A stretch of DNA of 35,758 nt from Owenweeksia sp. (GCA_028277105.1 JANQHO010000163.1:1-35758); one strand, 5' to 3'. Counted from the first letter of the stretch, positions 13,836 to 23,472 are shown. Notes: generated by a model from the sequence alone, not told the origin. Program-made: numbers and translations.

Positions 13836-14983
13836 GGCAAAGGTTGATTTAATTCTTTAAGCGCTTCTACCATAACATCTATTTCCTGTTCAGTATTATC
13901 CTTGCCCATGGAGATGCGTACTACCGGATACTCCGCAGCGGGTGTTACAGCACTTATTACGTGTGAGCCCTGTAAGCTACCGGAAGCACAAGCACTTCCT
14001 CCTGAAACAGCTATTCCTTTGAGATCGAGGTTAAAAAGCAACATATTGTCATTCTTTAACTCCGGGAAGCCGATACTCAAAACCGTGTAAAGGCTCTTAT
14101 CGAGGTCAGCACTCATGCCATTGAAGATTGCAGTAGGTATATCGCTCTTAATCTTTTCAATAAGATGTCTTTTGAGAGATAATATATGAGCCTTCTCCTC
14201 TTCAAGTTTAATAAGACATTGTTCCAAAGCTGTTTTCAATCCGGCCAAACCGAGAATATTTTCTGTACCTCCTCTCATGTTGCGCTCTTGGGCTCCCCCG
14301 GTTATGAAAGAAGCCACCTTCACATCCTTATTAATAAAAAGGAAGCCTACTCCTTTAGGGCCGTAAAACTTGTGGGAAGAAGCCGTTATAAAATCAACCG
14401 GTAAATCTTCCAGGTTGAGATCGAAATGTCCTACGGTTTGAACGGTATCAGAATGAAATAAAGCTCCGTATTGGCGGCACAGGGCTCCTGTCTGGACAAT
14501 ATCCAATAGATTTCCAATTTCATTATTACCGTGCATGAGAGAAACGAGGGTAGGCTTTTCATCTTTTAGTAAATCTTCCAGGTGATTGATATCTACTTCA
14601 CCTTTGGAGTTCACTTTTAGCAATTGCAGTTCAACCTGGTAATTGCGCTGTATGTATTCGGAAGTGTGTAAAACAGCATGGTGTTCAAGCGGGGAAGTAA
14701 TGATCCTTTTTATTCCCAGATCCCGCACGGGAAGTATCAATGCAGCATTATCCGCTTCAGTGCCGCCAGAGGTAAAAACAATCTCTCCGGTATGGCAACG
14801 CAAACTTTGAGCTATATACCTCCGGGTATCTTCAACTATTACCCTGGCTTTTCTGCCGTATTGATGAGTAGAAGAAGGATTGCCAAAGGGACCTTCCTCG
14901 ATCAGCTCCATCATTCTTTCCTTTACTTCTTTACGAAAAGGAGTGGTAGCAGCATTATCTAAGTAAATAGGAGTAAAAGACAT
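13832..14983 (-). CDS. Cysteine desulfurase, NifS/IscS-like
   Basis: 383-aa PLP enzyme that removes sulfur from cysteine to form a persulfide for Fe-S clusters or thiolation. Motifs: YLDNAATTP at the N-terminus, TSGGTEADN, LEHHAVLHT, SSHKFYGPKG with the PLP lysine (Lys205), GGAQERNMRGGTEN, and the active-site loop SGGSACASGS with Cys332, as in group I desulfurases. It is too short for the SufS type. Its ATG overlaps the stop codon of the preceding class V aminotransferase gene by 1 nt (TAATG), so the two PLP enzymes are translationally coupled. Which sulfur pathway it serves is not shown by neighbours. Confidence 0.92.
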   Translation of the reverse strand: MSFTPIYLDNAATTPFRKEVKERMMELIEEGPFGNPSSTHQYGRKARVIVEDTRRYIAQSLRCHTGEIVFTSGGTEADNAALILPVRDLGIKRIITSPLEHHAVLHTSEYIQRNYQVELQLLKVNSKGEVDINHLEDLLKDEKPTLVSLMHGNNEIGNLLDIVQTGALCRQYGALFHSDTVQTVGHFDLNLEDLPVDFITASSHKFYGPKGVGFLFINKDVKVASFITGGAQERNMRGGTENILGLAGLKTALEQCLIKLEEEKAHILSLKRHLIEKIKSDIPTAIFNGMSADLDKSLYTVLSIGFPELKNDNMLLFNLDLKGIAVSGGSACASGSLQGSHVISAVTPAAEYPVVRISMGKDNTEQEIDVMVEALKELNQPLP

Positions 14984-16455
14984 TAATCAAAAATATCACT
15001 CACTTCAACCGGTCGATTAAGCTCATTCGCATTGCCGTAGTATTCATTATTGGTTGGTTCATAATGATACGACCGGGCCCATTCTACACCGTTTTCAGCT
15101 ATTGCTGATATGCTTTCCAATACATAGTCCAGTTCATCATCCCTCATGGTGGGGTGTAATGACAACCTTACCCAGCCCGGTTTACCCGTCATATTGTTAT
15201 TGCTGATATTGCCGGTAATACGGGAGGAGTCCTCTTCATCCATGCTAAACAAGTAATGGCAATAGGTACTGGCACACGACCATCCCCCCCTTACCTGTAT
15301 ACCAAAGCGATCGTTGAGCAACCGTACTACTAAATTATAGTGTAGTTGATCAATATTGAAGGAAATAGCTCCTATGCGGTCAATGTTGAGATCGCAACTA
15401 CCTATTATACTCACATTCTTCACCTGGCTTAAAACACCAACCGCTCTGGCGATCAATTCTTCTTCTCTCTGCCTTATCCGTTCTACTTGCATTTTTTCCT
15501 TTAAACGAATGGCAAGGGCAGCCCTTATCGTTTGCATAAACCCGGGAGTACCTCCATCTTCCATGGTCTCTATATCATTAGTGTAGCCGTATTTGCCCCA
15601 GGGGTCAGTCCATTTAACATTTCCCCCACCTGGTACAGTAGGTGTTCCCTGATGAAGTTTTTTGTCAAAAACCAATATCCCACAGGCTCCGGGGCCTCCC
15701 AAAAACTTATGGGGCGAAAAACAAATAGCATCCAGTTTACGGGCTGGGTTTTCCGGATGCATATCGATAGCTACATAGGGTGCTGAAGCTGCACAATCAA
15801 CCACACAAATGCCATCGTTCTCGTGCATAATCTCAGCTAATTCATAATAAGGAGTAGCAATACCGGTAACATTAGAGCAGGCGGTAAAAGCGCCTATTTT
15901 CATTTTGCGATCGGTATATGGCTTTATAGCCTGCCGGAGCATCCCTGGGTCAACTAACATATCCTTACCCGGGGGTAAGACCACTACTTCAGCCCCGGTC
16001 TCCATCCACGAAACCTGATTGGAATGGTGTTCCATGTGAGTAATAAAAACAACCGGGCGTTCCGTAAGGTCTTTTGCACCACTCTTACCAAATCCTTTAA
16101 GGCCAATGATCTCCTGAAGACGCATCAGGGCTCCGGTCATTCCGCTGCCAACGGTAACCAGCACATCGTCTTCCCCGCCATTAACATGCTCCTTTATTAT
16201 TCTCCTGGCTTCTTTATAGGCCTTGGTAATTTTTTGGCCCGTATAGCTGGAATAAGAATGGGGGTTGCTGACGTAGGGCCCCAGTGTTTCACAAAGTTTC
16301 TCCTCTATAGGGCGATAAAGCCTACCGCTGGCAATCCAGTCGGCATAAATGATTTTCTTCTCCCCAAATGGCCCTGTGAAGCTTTCATCAATACCGATAA
16401 TACCTTTCCTGAACTCTTCAAAACAGGTCTCAAGACTTTCTTCCACTTCTTTCAT
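14983..16455 (-). CDS. Class V aminotransferase-fold PLP enzyme
   Basis: 490-aa PLP enzyme related to SufS/CsdA-type cysteine desulfurases but longer. Motifs: IIYADWIASGRLYRPIE at the N-terminus, SGMTGALMRL, HMEHHSNQVSW, VVDCAASAPY, and FSPHKFLGGPG with the PLP lysine at Lys250. A C-terminal RGGWSCASTYCHY holds two cysteines near the place of the desulfurase active-site cysteine. The ATG at 16455 is preferred over an in-frame TTG two codons upstream; it leaves 11 nt after glmM. Substrate unknown; desulfurase or aminotransferase activity are both possible. Confidence 0.85.
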   Translation of the reverse strand: MKEVEESLETCFEEFRKGIIGIDESFTGPFGEKKIIYADWIASGRLYRPIEEKLCETLGPYVSNPHSYSSYTGQKITKAYKEARRIIKEHVNGGEDDVLVTVGSGMTGALMRLQEIIGLKGFGKSGAKDLTERPVVFITHMEHHSNQVSWMETGAEVVVLPPGKDMLVDPGMLRQAIKPYTDRKMKIGAFTACSNVTGIATPYYELAEIMHENDGICVVDCAASAPYVAIDMHPENPARKLDAICFSPHKFLGGPGACGILVFDKKLHQGTPTVPGGGNVKWTDPWGKYGYTNDIETMEDGGTPGFMQTIRAALAIRLKEKMQVERIRQREEELIARAVGVLSQVKNVSIIGSCDLNIDRIGAISFNIDQLHYNLVVRLLNDRFGIQVRGGWSCASTYCHYLFSMDEEDSSRITGNISNNNMTGKPGWVRLSLHPTMRDDELDYVLESISAIAENGVEWARSYHYEPTNNEYYGNANELNRPVEVSDIFD

Positions 16456-16466
16456 ACGCAATCATT

Positions 16467-17855
16467 TTAATTTGCCAACTCGTTCAATTTTTCAATAAAC
16501 TCCTGTCCCAGTTGCTCTGCCCTTTCTTTAGATTTGGCTTCGGTATATATCCTTATAATAGGTTCGGTATTGGATTTTCTCAAATGTACCCACTCCTCGG
16601 CAAAATCTATTTTCACACCGTCTACTGTAGATACTTCTTCATCTTTGTGATCCCGGTGTACCTCTTCCAAAAGGGCGTCCACATCCATACCGGCTTCCAA
16701 CTGTATTTTATTTTTTGCCATGAAATAAGCCGAATAACCAGCTCTAAGTTCGCTTAATCTTTTACCGGAACGGGCAAGATGGCTCAATATAAGCGCCACA
16801 CCCACCAGGGCATCACGACCGTAGTGCAGGTCTGGCACAATTACACCACCATTACCTTCTCCACCTAAAACGGCCTTTTGGGCTTTCATCATTTCTACCA
16901 CATTGACTTCCCCAACTGCACTGGCAAAATAGGATTGGCCCTTTTGGTTAGCCAGGTCGCGTAAAGCACGGCTGCTGGAGAGGTTACTCACCACCGGGCC
17001 TGGCTGCTGATCCAGGTAGTAATCTGCTACTGCAACCAAAGTATATTCTTCGCCAAACATTTGTCCGTTATCCATTATCAAGGCCAGACGATCTACGTCA
17101 GGATCTACCACTATTCCCAGGTCGCAGTTTTCTTCGGCTACTGTTTTCATAATATCACCCAAGTGCTGTTCCAGGGGTTCAGGGTTGTGGGGAAACTGCC
17201 CGTTAGGTTCACAATAGATTTCAACTATCTCTTGAACCCCTAACCTTTTAAGCAAAGCGGGGATAGCAATCCCTCCGCTGCTGTTAACAGCATCTACCGC
17301 TACTTTGAGATCAGACTTCTGTATGGCTTCAACGTCTATATATGGTAAATTTATTATGGCTTCAATATGCTTGTCCAACATTCCTGTATCCAGGTAAACT
17401 TTGCCCAGGCTTTCTACTTCCGCAAATTCAAAATCTTCCTTTTCAGCTAGCTCCAGAATTTTTTTCCCATCCCGAGAACTTAAAAACTCCCCTTTCTCGT
17501 TCAAGAGCTTTAGGGCATTCCATTGCACCGGATTATGTGAAGCCGTGAGAATAATTCCACCGTGAGCTTGTTTAAAAACCACCGCCATCTCTACCGTAGG
17601 TGTAGTAGATAAACCCAGGTCGATGACGTTTATACCCATGCCCGTAAGGGTGTTTTGTACCAAAGACTGTATCATTTCCCCGGAAGGGCGGGCATCCCGT
17701 CCTATTACAACCGTGAGCTCTTTACTACTTGTCGATTGGCGCAGCCAGCTACCGTAAGCTGAAGCAAATTTAACTGCATCAAGAGGTGTAAGATTATCAC
17801 CGGGTTTACCCCCGATAGTACCGCGTATACCGGAAATTGATTTAATTAGGGTCAT
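16467..17855 (-). CDS. glmM: Phosphoglucosamine mutase (GlmM-type phosphohexomutase)
   Basis: 462-aa alpha-D-phosphohexomutase. It carries SGIRGTIGG at the N-terminus, the phosphoserine loop TASHNP (Ser106), the metal-binding DPDVDRLAL, the sugar-binding GGEGNGG and the phosphate-binding RKSNTEPIIRIY. The length and SNTEP loop fit Bacteroidota GlmM, which makes glucosamine-1-phosphate for UDP-GlcNAc; a phosphomannomutase role cannot be excluded. First gene of an operon with the two class V PLP enzymes. Its start region has a -7 box and a perfect 14-bp palindrome. Confidence 0.88.
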   Translation of the reverse strand: MTLIKSISGIRGTIGGKPGDNLTPLDAVKFASAYGSWLRQSTSSKELTVVIGRDARPSGEMIQSLVQNTLTGMGINVIDLGLSTTPTVEMAVVFKQAHGGIILTASHNPVQWNALKLLNEKGEFLSSRDGKKILELAEKEDFEFAEVESLGKVYLDTGMLDKHIEAIINLPYIDVEAIQKSDLKVAVDAVNSSGGIAIPALLKRLGVQEIVEIYCEPNGQFPHNPEPLEQHLGDIMKTVAEENCDLGIVVDPDVDRLALIMDNGQMFGEEYTLVAVADYYLDQQPGPVVSNLSSSRALRDLANQKGQSYFASAVGEVNVVEMMKAQKAVLGGEGNGGVIVPDLHYGRDALVGVALILSHLARSGKRLSELRAGYSAYFMAKNKIQLEAGMDVDALLEEVHRDHKDEEVSTVDGVKIDFAEEWVHLRKSNTEPIIRIYTEAKSKERAEQLGQEFIEKLNELAN

Positions 17856-17862
17856 TTATTGG

Positions 17863-17876
17863 ATCAAAATTTTGAT
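17863..17876. promoter_or_regulatory. Perfect 14-bp palindrome at the glmM start region
   Basis: ATCAAAATTTTGAT is its own reverse complement. It sits 7 bp upstream of the glmM ATG and covers the expected transcription start, so it is a candidate repressor site; an AT-rich chance palindrome remains possible. Confidence 0.4.
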
Positions 17877-17882
17877 AAAGAG

Positions 17883-17890
17883 CAAAGATA
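17883..17890 (-). promoter_or_regulatory. Putative glmM -7 element
   Basis: The minus strand reads TATCTTTG (TAnnTTTG). A TTTG on the same strand lies 24 nt upstream (17918-17915), near the upper limit of normal spacing. The expected leader is about 20 nt. Confidence 0.4.
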
Positions 17891-17945
17891 TAAAACCGCT
17901 AATGAGAGCTCCGCCAAAACAAAAAAACAACTTCGTGTTAATTAA

Positions 17946-17979
17946 TTTGTGAAAAACGGTCAAGGTGGTCTTAACTTTG
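17946..17979 (+). promoter_or_regulatory. Bacteroidota-type promoter for the TPR gene
   Basis: TTTG (17946-17949), a 22-nt spacer and TAACTTTG (17972-17979) match the -33 TTTG / -7 TAnnTTTG promoter of this phylum; the best-spaced example in the window. Predicted leader about 40 nt before the ATG at 18025. Confidence 0.55.
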
Positions 17980-18024
17980 CGGTTTATTATTGGATAATTT
18001 TAGGAAAACAATTCGGTACTGCTC

Positions 18025-19410
18025 ATGTACAATGACGATGAATTCTTGGATCCTGCCCCTTTAGTTAACCGCTTTGAAAATATGCTCAAAAAAGAGGAGG
18101 AGTTCTTTTTTGACGTAGAAGAATTTGAGGCCATATCCGATTATTATTATGAATCGGGTAAGCTCTCCAAAGCATTGGAAGTAATTGAATTTGCTTCCCG
18201 CCAACACCCCTATTGTTCCTCATTTATCATCCGCAAAGCGCAGTACCACACAGCTAATGACGATATTAAGCAGGCTTCTGAGGAATTGGATAAACTGGAG
18301 GAGATAGAACCCGAAAGTTATGACCTGTTTATGGCCCGGGCAGCCTTGTACAGCAAGCAAGGGCAACATCAGAAAGCCATTACTTTTTTCAAACAATCAC
18401 TTAAGCTGACCGACTACCCCCAGGATGTTTGGCCGGTAATCGCCATAGAATATCAGATGGCCGGGAATTATGAAATGGCTTCTAAATTTCTGAAGCTGAC
18501 TTTGGAAGAAAACCCGGAAGATGAAATAGCCATTTACAACATTGCCCTTTGTTTTGATCTGCTTGAAAAAAATGAAGACGGGATTTCTTTTTTCAAAAAA
18601 TTTATAGATAATAACCCTTACTCTGAGATTGCCTGGTATCATCTCGGTATACTTTATGCCAAAACCAAAGAATACGATAAGGCTATTAAGGCCATCGACT
18701 ATGCCCTGTTAATAGATGAATATTTTACAGCGGCCTATTTCGAAAAAGCCCGGATTCTGGAAAGAACTTACCGTTATCAGGAAGCAGCTGATACCTATGA
18801 GCTGAGTTTTGAATACGATGGTCCCACTGGTTTCTCTTACTATAAGATTGGCTTGTGTTACATGAAACTACACAAAGAAAGCAAGGCCATTTCTTACTTC
18901 ACCAAAGCCATTCGTGAAGATGCCGATCTGGATGAAGCTTTTTACGAACTGGCTCTGTTAATGGACGACAGCGACAAAAAACACGAAGCCGTTCATTACA
19001 TTAAGAAGGCTTTAAAACTAGACCCTGACAATTGCGATTACCTGTATACCAGCGCTGAAATTCACAAAAGAGCGGGTAAGCTGGATGAAGCCGAACTGAT
19101 ATACCAGAAAATGATCGAGTTAGGTTATATCGATCCTGATGTATTTATCGATTATGCCGAATTGCTGTTTGACCTTTGTGAGTTTGACGAGGGTATGGAA
19201 ATACTCTACCAGGGTATACAACTAAATCCTGAATCGGCTGACATGAATTACCGCCTGGCGGGGTATCTTTTTACCCTGCAGGAAAATGATGAGGCATCCA
19301 TTTATTTTAAAAAAGGGCTTAGTTTAGACAACGACCGCAAATTTTACTTTTTTGAGCTCTTCCCCAAGCTGGCAGATCACCCGGCAATTGTTTCTATTTT
19401 AGAACTCTAA
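18025..19410 (+). CDS. Tetratricopeptide repeat protein
   Basis: 461-aa soluble protein made almost wholly of TPRs from about residue 35 to 450. Units such as KALEVIEFASRQHPYCSSF, KAITFFKQSLKL, YNIALCFDLLEKNEDGISFF, AWYHLGILYAKTKEYDKAI and EAVHYIKKALKLDPDN show the W/L-G-Y-A-F-A-P spacing. No signal peptide or enzymatic domain is visible; an acidic N-terminus precedes the repeats. Probably a cytosolic protein-protein scaffold. Divergent from glmM and followed by the DUF368 gene after 45 nt. Confidence 0.88.
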   Translation: MYNDDEFLDPAPLVNRFENMLKKEEEFFFDVEEFEAISDYYYESGKLSKALEVIEFASRQHPYCSSFIIRKAQYHTANDDIKQASEELDKLEEIEPESYDLFMARAALYSKQGQHQKAITFFKQSLKLTDYPQDVWPVIAIEYQMAGNYEMASKFLKLTLEENPEDEIAIYNIALCFDLLEKNEDGISFFKKFIDNNPYSEIAWYHLGILYAKTKEYDKAIKAIDYALLIDEYFTAAYFEKARILERTYRYQEAADTYELSFEYDGPTGFSYYKIGLCYMKLHKESKAISYFTKAIREDADLDEAFYELALLMDDSDKKHEAVHYIKKALKLDPDNCDYLYTSAEIHKRAGKLDEAELIYQKMIELGYIDPDVFIDYAELLFDLCEFDEGMEILYQGIQLNPESADMNYRLAGYLFTLQENDEASIYFKKGLSLDNDRKFYFFELFPKLADHPAIVSILEL

Positions 19411-19455
19411 GTGTTCTTAGCGCTTTTTTAATTTTCTTTGCGGCAAAATATACAT

Positions 19456-20367
19456 ATGTCGCGAGTATTTCTCTTTTTAAAAGGTATGGCTATGGGGGCA
19501 GCAGATATTGTTCCAGGGGTTAGTGGTGGAACCATTGCCTTTATAACCGGAATTTATGAAGAGCTGATCCTATCCCTTAAGTCTATTAATGCAGTAGCTG
19601 TTCGCAAACTTTTTAAAGAGGGTATCTTATCGGCCTGGCAACATATTAACGGTAATTTTTTAGTTGTTCTTTTTTCCGGAATATTGGTCAGCCTTTTAAG
19701 TTTAGCTAAAGTGTTGAGCTATTTACTGGAAAACCAACCCATTTTGGTGTGGTCATTTTTCTTTGGTTTGATTGTGGCCAGCGCTCTGCTGATAGGCAAA
19801 AGCATCACTCAATGGAACATAGGCAAAATTCTGGGGCTGATTTCAGGCATTGCTATTGCTTACTACATCACAGTGGCCTCTCCCGCCCAAACTTCAGAAG
19901 CCTATTGGTTTGTTTTCCTTTCAGGGGCAATAGCCATTTGTGCCATGATATTGCCTGGTATTTCCGGCAGTTTTATCCTGCTGTTGATGGGTAAATACAA
20001 ATTTATCCTGGAATCCTTGTCGTCTGTAAAATTAGATGTGATTATCGTTTTCATTCTCGGTTGCATAAGCGGCCTTCTCACTTTCTCACGCCTTCTTTCG
20101 TGGATGTTTAAATACTATAAAGAATTGACCATTGCTGTGCTTACCGGCTTTATGATAGGCTCTCTCAACAAGGTATGGCCCTGGAAAACAACCCTGGAAA
20201 CTACTGTTGACCGACACGGTGAGGTCATTCCCCTGGTGCAAAAAAGCGTTTTACCCCAGCAATTTGAAGGCGACCCCAACCTGATTTGGGCCTTGGTGGC
20301 AGCTCTGGCCGGCTTTATAATTATTTGGGTACTGGAAAGAAAGTCTTCCAAACCTTCCGTTGAATAA
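19456..20367 (+). CDS. DUF368 family polyprenyl-phosphate transporter candidate
   Basis: 303-aa multi-pass inner membrane protein. The hallmark GAADIVPGVSGGTIAFITG stands near the N-terminus, and a second related turn, LPGISGSFILLLMG, stands in the middle, consistent with an inverted-repeat fold. DUF368 proteins (PopT) have been reported to recycle undecaprenyl phosphate across the membrane for wall and surface glycan synthesis; that role is carried over by family. The start at 19456 (MSRVFLFLKG) is preferred over an in-frame TTG at 19438. Followed by aroE after 11 nt. Confidence 0.88.
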   Translation: MSRVFLFLKGMAMGAADIVPGVSGGTIAFITGIYEELILSLKSINAVAVRKLFKEGILSAWQHINGNFLVVLFSGILVSLLSLAKVLSYLLENQPILVWSFFFGLIVASALLIGKSITQWNIGKILGLISGIAIAYYITVASPAQTSEAYWFVFLSGAIAICAMILPGISGSFILLLMGKYKFILESLSSVKLDVIIVFILGCISGLLTFSRLLSWMFKYYKELTIAVLTGFMIGSLNKVWPWKTTLETTVDRHGEVIPLVQKSVLPQQFEGDPNLIWALVAALAGFIIIWVLERKSSKPSVE

Positions 20368-20378
20368 AACCTCTTGTT

Positions 20379-21104
20379 TTGAAATTTGGCCTGATCGGTA
20401 AATCTCTTGCCCATTCTTTCTCTAAAAAATATTTTGAGGAGAAGTTTGCCAGATTAAAACTCCCCCACACTTATCAAAATTTTGAAATTCCCGATATAGA
20501 GGAATTAAAGTCTATCATTCAACGTTATCCCGATCTGCGGGGGCTTAATGTGACCATTCCTTATAAAAGATCAGTTATCCCTTTTTTAGATGAATTGGAC
20601 CAGCATTCCACCGCTGTAAAAGCTGTAAATACCGTTTTGATAAAAAATGGGAAACTGAAAGGGTTTAATACAGACCACTATGGTTTTACCGAAAGCCTGA
20701 AGGATGTTTTAAAAAGCTATCACAAAGAAGCTCTCATTTTGGGAAGTGGAGGAGCTTCCAGGGCCGTTGTCTATTCTTTACAGAAACTTAATATTCAACC
20801 TCATATTGTTAGCCGGAAACCAATTTATGGCCAAATATCATATGAAGAGGCCACGGGACTTTTACCCTCTATCTACCTGGTAATCAACACTACCCCTCTG
20901 GGTACTTTTCCTGAAACTGATGAAGAACCTCCTCTTTTACCAGAGGGAATCCAAAAAAAACACGTATTTTTTGATCTGATTTACAACCCTGTTAAAACCA
21001 AATGGCTCGCCAAAGCAGAGCAAAACGGGGCCCAAATACTAAACGGATATAAAATGCTGGTCTTACAGGCCGAACGGTCATGGCAGATTTGGAATGAAGT
21101 TTAA
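20379..21104 (+). CDS. aroE: Shikimate dehydrogenase
   Basis: Reduces 3-dehydroshikimate to shikimate with NADPH in aromatic amino acid synthesis. 241 aa, a little shorter than the E. coli enzyme, as is usual in this phylum. FGLIGKSLAHSFSKKYF binds substrate, LNVTIPYK holds the catalytic Lys63, GFNTDHYGF holds Asp99, and GSGGASRA is the NADP-binding loop; the C-terminal GYKMLVLQAERSW is typical. The start codon is TTG at 20379: the conserved N-terminus begins there, and the only in-frame codons upstream lead to a stop at 20361. Confidence 0.94.
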   Translation: MKFGLIGKSLAHSFSKKYFEEKFARLKLPHTYQNFEIPDIEELKSIIQRYPDLRGLNVTIPYKRSVIPFLDELDQHSTAVKAVNTVLIKNGKLKGFNTDHYGFTESLKDVLKSYHKEALILGSGGASRAVVYSLQKLNIQPHIVSRKPIYGQISYEEATGLLPSIYLVINTTPLGTFPETDEEPPLLPEGIQKKHVFFDLIYNPVKTKWLAKAEQNGAQILNGYKMLVLQAERSWQIWNEV

Positions 21105-21109
21105 CTTTG
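21102..21109 (+). promoter_or_regulatory. Putative -7 element overlapping the aroE stop
   Basis: TAACTTTG matches TAnnTTTG and includes the TAA stop of aroE; predicted leader about 15 nt before the ATG at 21130. TTTG at 21088-21091 is only 10 nt upstream, so the -33 part is weak. Confidence 0.4.
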
Positions 21110-21129
21110 TCATCTAACGATCAATCACC

Positions 21130-23472
21130 ATGGAAAATACGCAAGACAACCTGCCTGAGGCAGATGGACGTAAACCCGGGGAAGAAGAAAACCCAACTCC
21201 GCCCTCCGGCTCGCTACCGGAAATGAATGACGCAAAGACCTCAGAACCCAAAAGTGAGGATACTGATCCAGTTGGAAGTTCGGAAAAACAGGAAGAAACT
21301 GTAGCTGAGAAAGAAGTTTTTGCTAGCCAGGATCAGGCTTCTGAGGAAACAGAGCAAGACCAAAAAAAACCAGGAGCTGTAGAGGAAGGTATAACAGAAA
21401 AACAAGCTAGTCCGGTAGAAATTGATGTTGAAAAGCCAGAAGATAAGGAGGCTAAAGAAAATTCAGAGACAACCCTAGCCGAAAATCCTGTAGTAGAGGG
21501 AGAAGGTACTGCCGGTACCAGAGAAGAGGCTTCTGAAGAGATCTCTCAACCAGATGCTACTGTTGAAGCTGCTTCAGCTGAAACTGGAAAAGAGAAAGCT
21601 GTGGTAGAAATAACAGATGAAGAACTCGAAGGTGAAGACAGCGAAGAAGAAGTGGAATCCGATGAAGACGAACACGATCAGTTTGCTACCGAAGAACTGG
21701 AACTTCCCAATTACAGTGAATATCCCGCGACAAAATTGGTAGATGAAGCTAATCAGCTGCTCAAAAATGAACCGATTCAAAAGATCAAGGAACACTTTGA
21801 CTCCATCCGTAAAAATCTATTAGGCCAGCTTAATGAAGAGCGCAAAGAAAAATTAGAGGAGTTCATTAGTAATGGTGGTGTTGCTATAGACTTTGAGTTT
21901 GTTCAACCCCTGCGGGAAAAGTTCCGCAACATTTTTTCAGAATACCGCTCCCGCAGAAAAAAATATTACGACAACCTGCGCGAGCAACTCGAAAACAACC
22001 ATACTATTAAGCTCAACTTGATCGAAAAACTCAAGGAACTGGTAACCAAGGACGAATCGATCGGAGATATATTCAAAGAATTTAACCATATACAGCAGGA
22101 ATGGCGCAATACCGGGCCGGTACCGCGTGCTGAGTCGTCCGACCTGTGGCGTACCTATCACCACCACGTTGAGAATTTCTATGAGTACATCAAGATCAAC
22201 AAAGAGCTGCGCGATCTCGATTTCAGAAAAAACCGCGAGATCAAAGAAGAGCTTATCCATAAAGTGGAAGCCCTGGTAAATGAAGAGAATGTACAGAATG
22301 CCTTCAAAGAACTGCAAAAGCTTCACAAGGAGTGGAAAAATACAGGGCCGGTTGAACGGGAAAACCGCGAGCCCATGTGGCAGCGTTTCAGCGAGGCCAC
22401 TAAAAAACTTCACGATCGCAGGGAAGAGTTCTTCGAGCAACTAAGATCCCAGCGCGAAGAACTGATCAAAAAGAAAAAAGAGCTGGTGGAAATGCTCAAA
22501 GGTATTCCCACTGCCGATATCAAAACGCATTCGCAATGGCAAAACACCATTAAAAAAACCGAATCCATCAGGCAGGAGTTTAAGACCATAGGTCGTATCA
22601 ACCACCCTGAAAACGATGAAATATGGGAGCAGTTCCGGGGAATCTTACGCGATTTCAATCACGCTAAAAATCAATTTTACAAAGAGCTCAAAAAAGAGCA
22701 TCAGGAAAACCTGGCCAAGAAGCGCGAACTCCTTCAGATTGCAGAGAACCTGAAAGACAGCGAAGACTGGAAGGCTACCACTAATGAGATGAAACGCATT
22801 CAGGCTCAATGGAAAAGGATTGGTCACGTACCTAAATCTGAATCTGACAAAATATGGAATCAGTTCCGGGGAGCCTGCAATCACTTCTTCAATCGTCTTA
22901 CCGAACACAATAAAGAGAAAGACCACGAGCTGGAAATCAATTTCCAGAAGAAAGAGGAATTGATGAAAAAGCTGGAAGCCTTTACTCCCCTTGAAAATCA
23001 GAAGGAAAGTCTCAATGCCCTGAAAGGGATCATACAGGAGTGGAAAAACATAGGCCGGGTTCCCCGCGATAAGAACAAAATAGAAAACGCTTACAATAAA
23101 CTGTTGGATAGCAAGTTTGCCGAAATTGATATGGACAGGCAGGAATCCCAACGCATCCGCTTTGAGAATAAGATGGAAAACCTGGTAGACCAGGGAGGGG
23201 ATTACCAACTGCGCAAGGAAAAAGATTTTCTGAACCGCAAGCTGGATGAAGCCCGTAAAGAACTGGCTCAACTGGAAACCAACATCAACTTCTTTTCTTC
23301 CAGCAGCGCCAGCAACCCCTTTGTGAAAGAGGCAGAAAAAAATATTGAAAAGCAAAAAAGAGTGATCGAAGACCTTCAGCAAAAGATCAAAATGCTGAAT
23401 ATCAAGATGAGAGAGATCAAAAAGGCAAGAGAAGAAGAGGACTCCGCGGAAAAGGGAGATAATGGCCAATAA
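21130..23472 (+). CDS. DUF349 repeat protein
   Basis: 780-aa cytosolic protein in two parts. Residues 1 to about 200 are low-complexity, rich in Glu, Pro, Ser and Thr, and probably disordered. From about 250 on it is helical and charged with five DUF349 repeats whose signature W-(K/R)-x-(I/T)-G begins near residues 325, 402, 484, 561 and 638, a period of about 77-82 residues; the tail (about 670-770) is coiled coil. The molecular function of DUF349 repeats is not established. The last 11 nt overlap the DUF1801 gene. Confidence 0.9.
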   Translation: MENTQDNLPEADGRKPGEEENPTPPSGSLPEMNDAKTSEPKSEDTDPVGSSEKQEETVAEKEVFASQDQASEETEQDQKKPGAVEEGITEKQASPVEIDVEKPEDKEAKENSETTLAENPVVEGEGTAGTREEASEEISQPDATVEAASAETGKEKAVVEITDEELEGEDSEEEVESDEDEHDQFATEELELPNYSEYPATKLVDEANQLLKNEPIQKIKEHFDSIRKNLLGQLNEERKEKLEEFISNGGVAIDFEFVQPLREKFRNIFSEYRSRRKKYYDNLREQLENNHTIKLNLIEKLKELVTKDESIGDIFKEFNHIQQEWRNTGPVPRAESSDLWRTYHHHVENFYEYIKINKELRDLDFRKNREIKEELIHKVEALVNEENVQNAFKELQKLHKEWKNTGPVERENREPMWQRFSEATKKLHDRREEFFEQLRSQREELIKKKKELVEMLKGIPTADIKTHSQWQNTIKKTESIRQEFKTIGRINHPENDEIWEQFRGILRDFNHAKNQFYKELKKEHQENLAKKRELLQIAENLKDSEDWKATTNEMKRIQAQWKRIGHVPKSESDKIWNQFRGACNHFFNRLTEHNKEKDHELEINFQKKEELMKKLEAFTPLENQKESLNALKGIIQEWKNIGRVPRDKNKIENAYNKLLDSKFAEIDMDRQESQRIRFENKMENLVDQGGDYQLRKEKDFLNRKLDEARKELAQLETNINFFSSSSASNPFVKEAEKNIEKQKRVIEDLQQKIKMLNIKMREIKKAREEEDSAEKGDNGQ

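Noticed and set aside
22645..23469. 274-codon minus-strand frame opposite the DUF349 gene
   Set aside because: Antisense shadow caused by the Lys/Glu-rich coding strand, giving a Phe/Leu-rich translation; no start context or homology.
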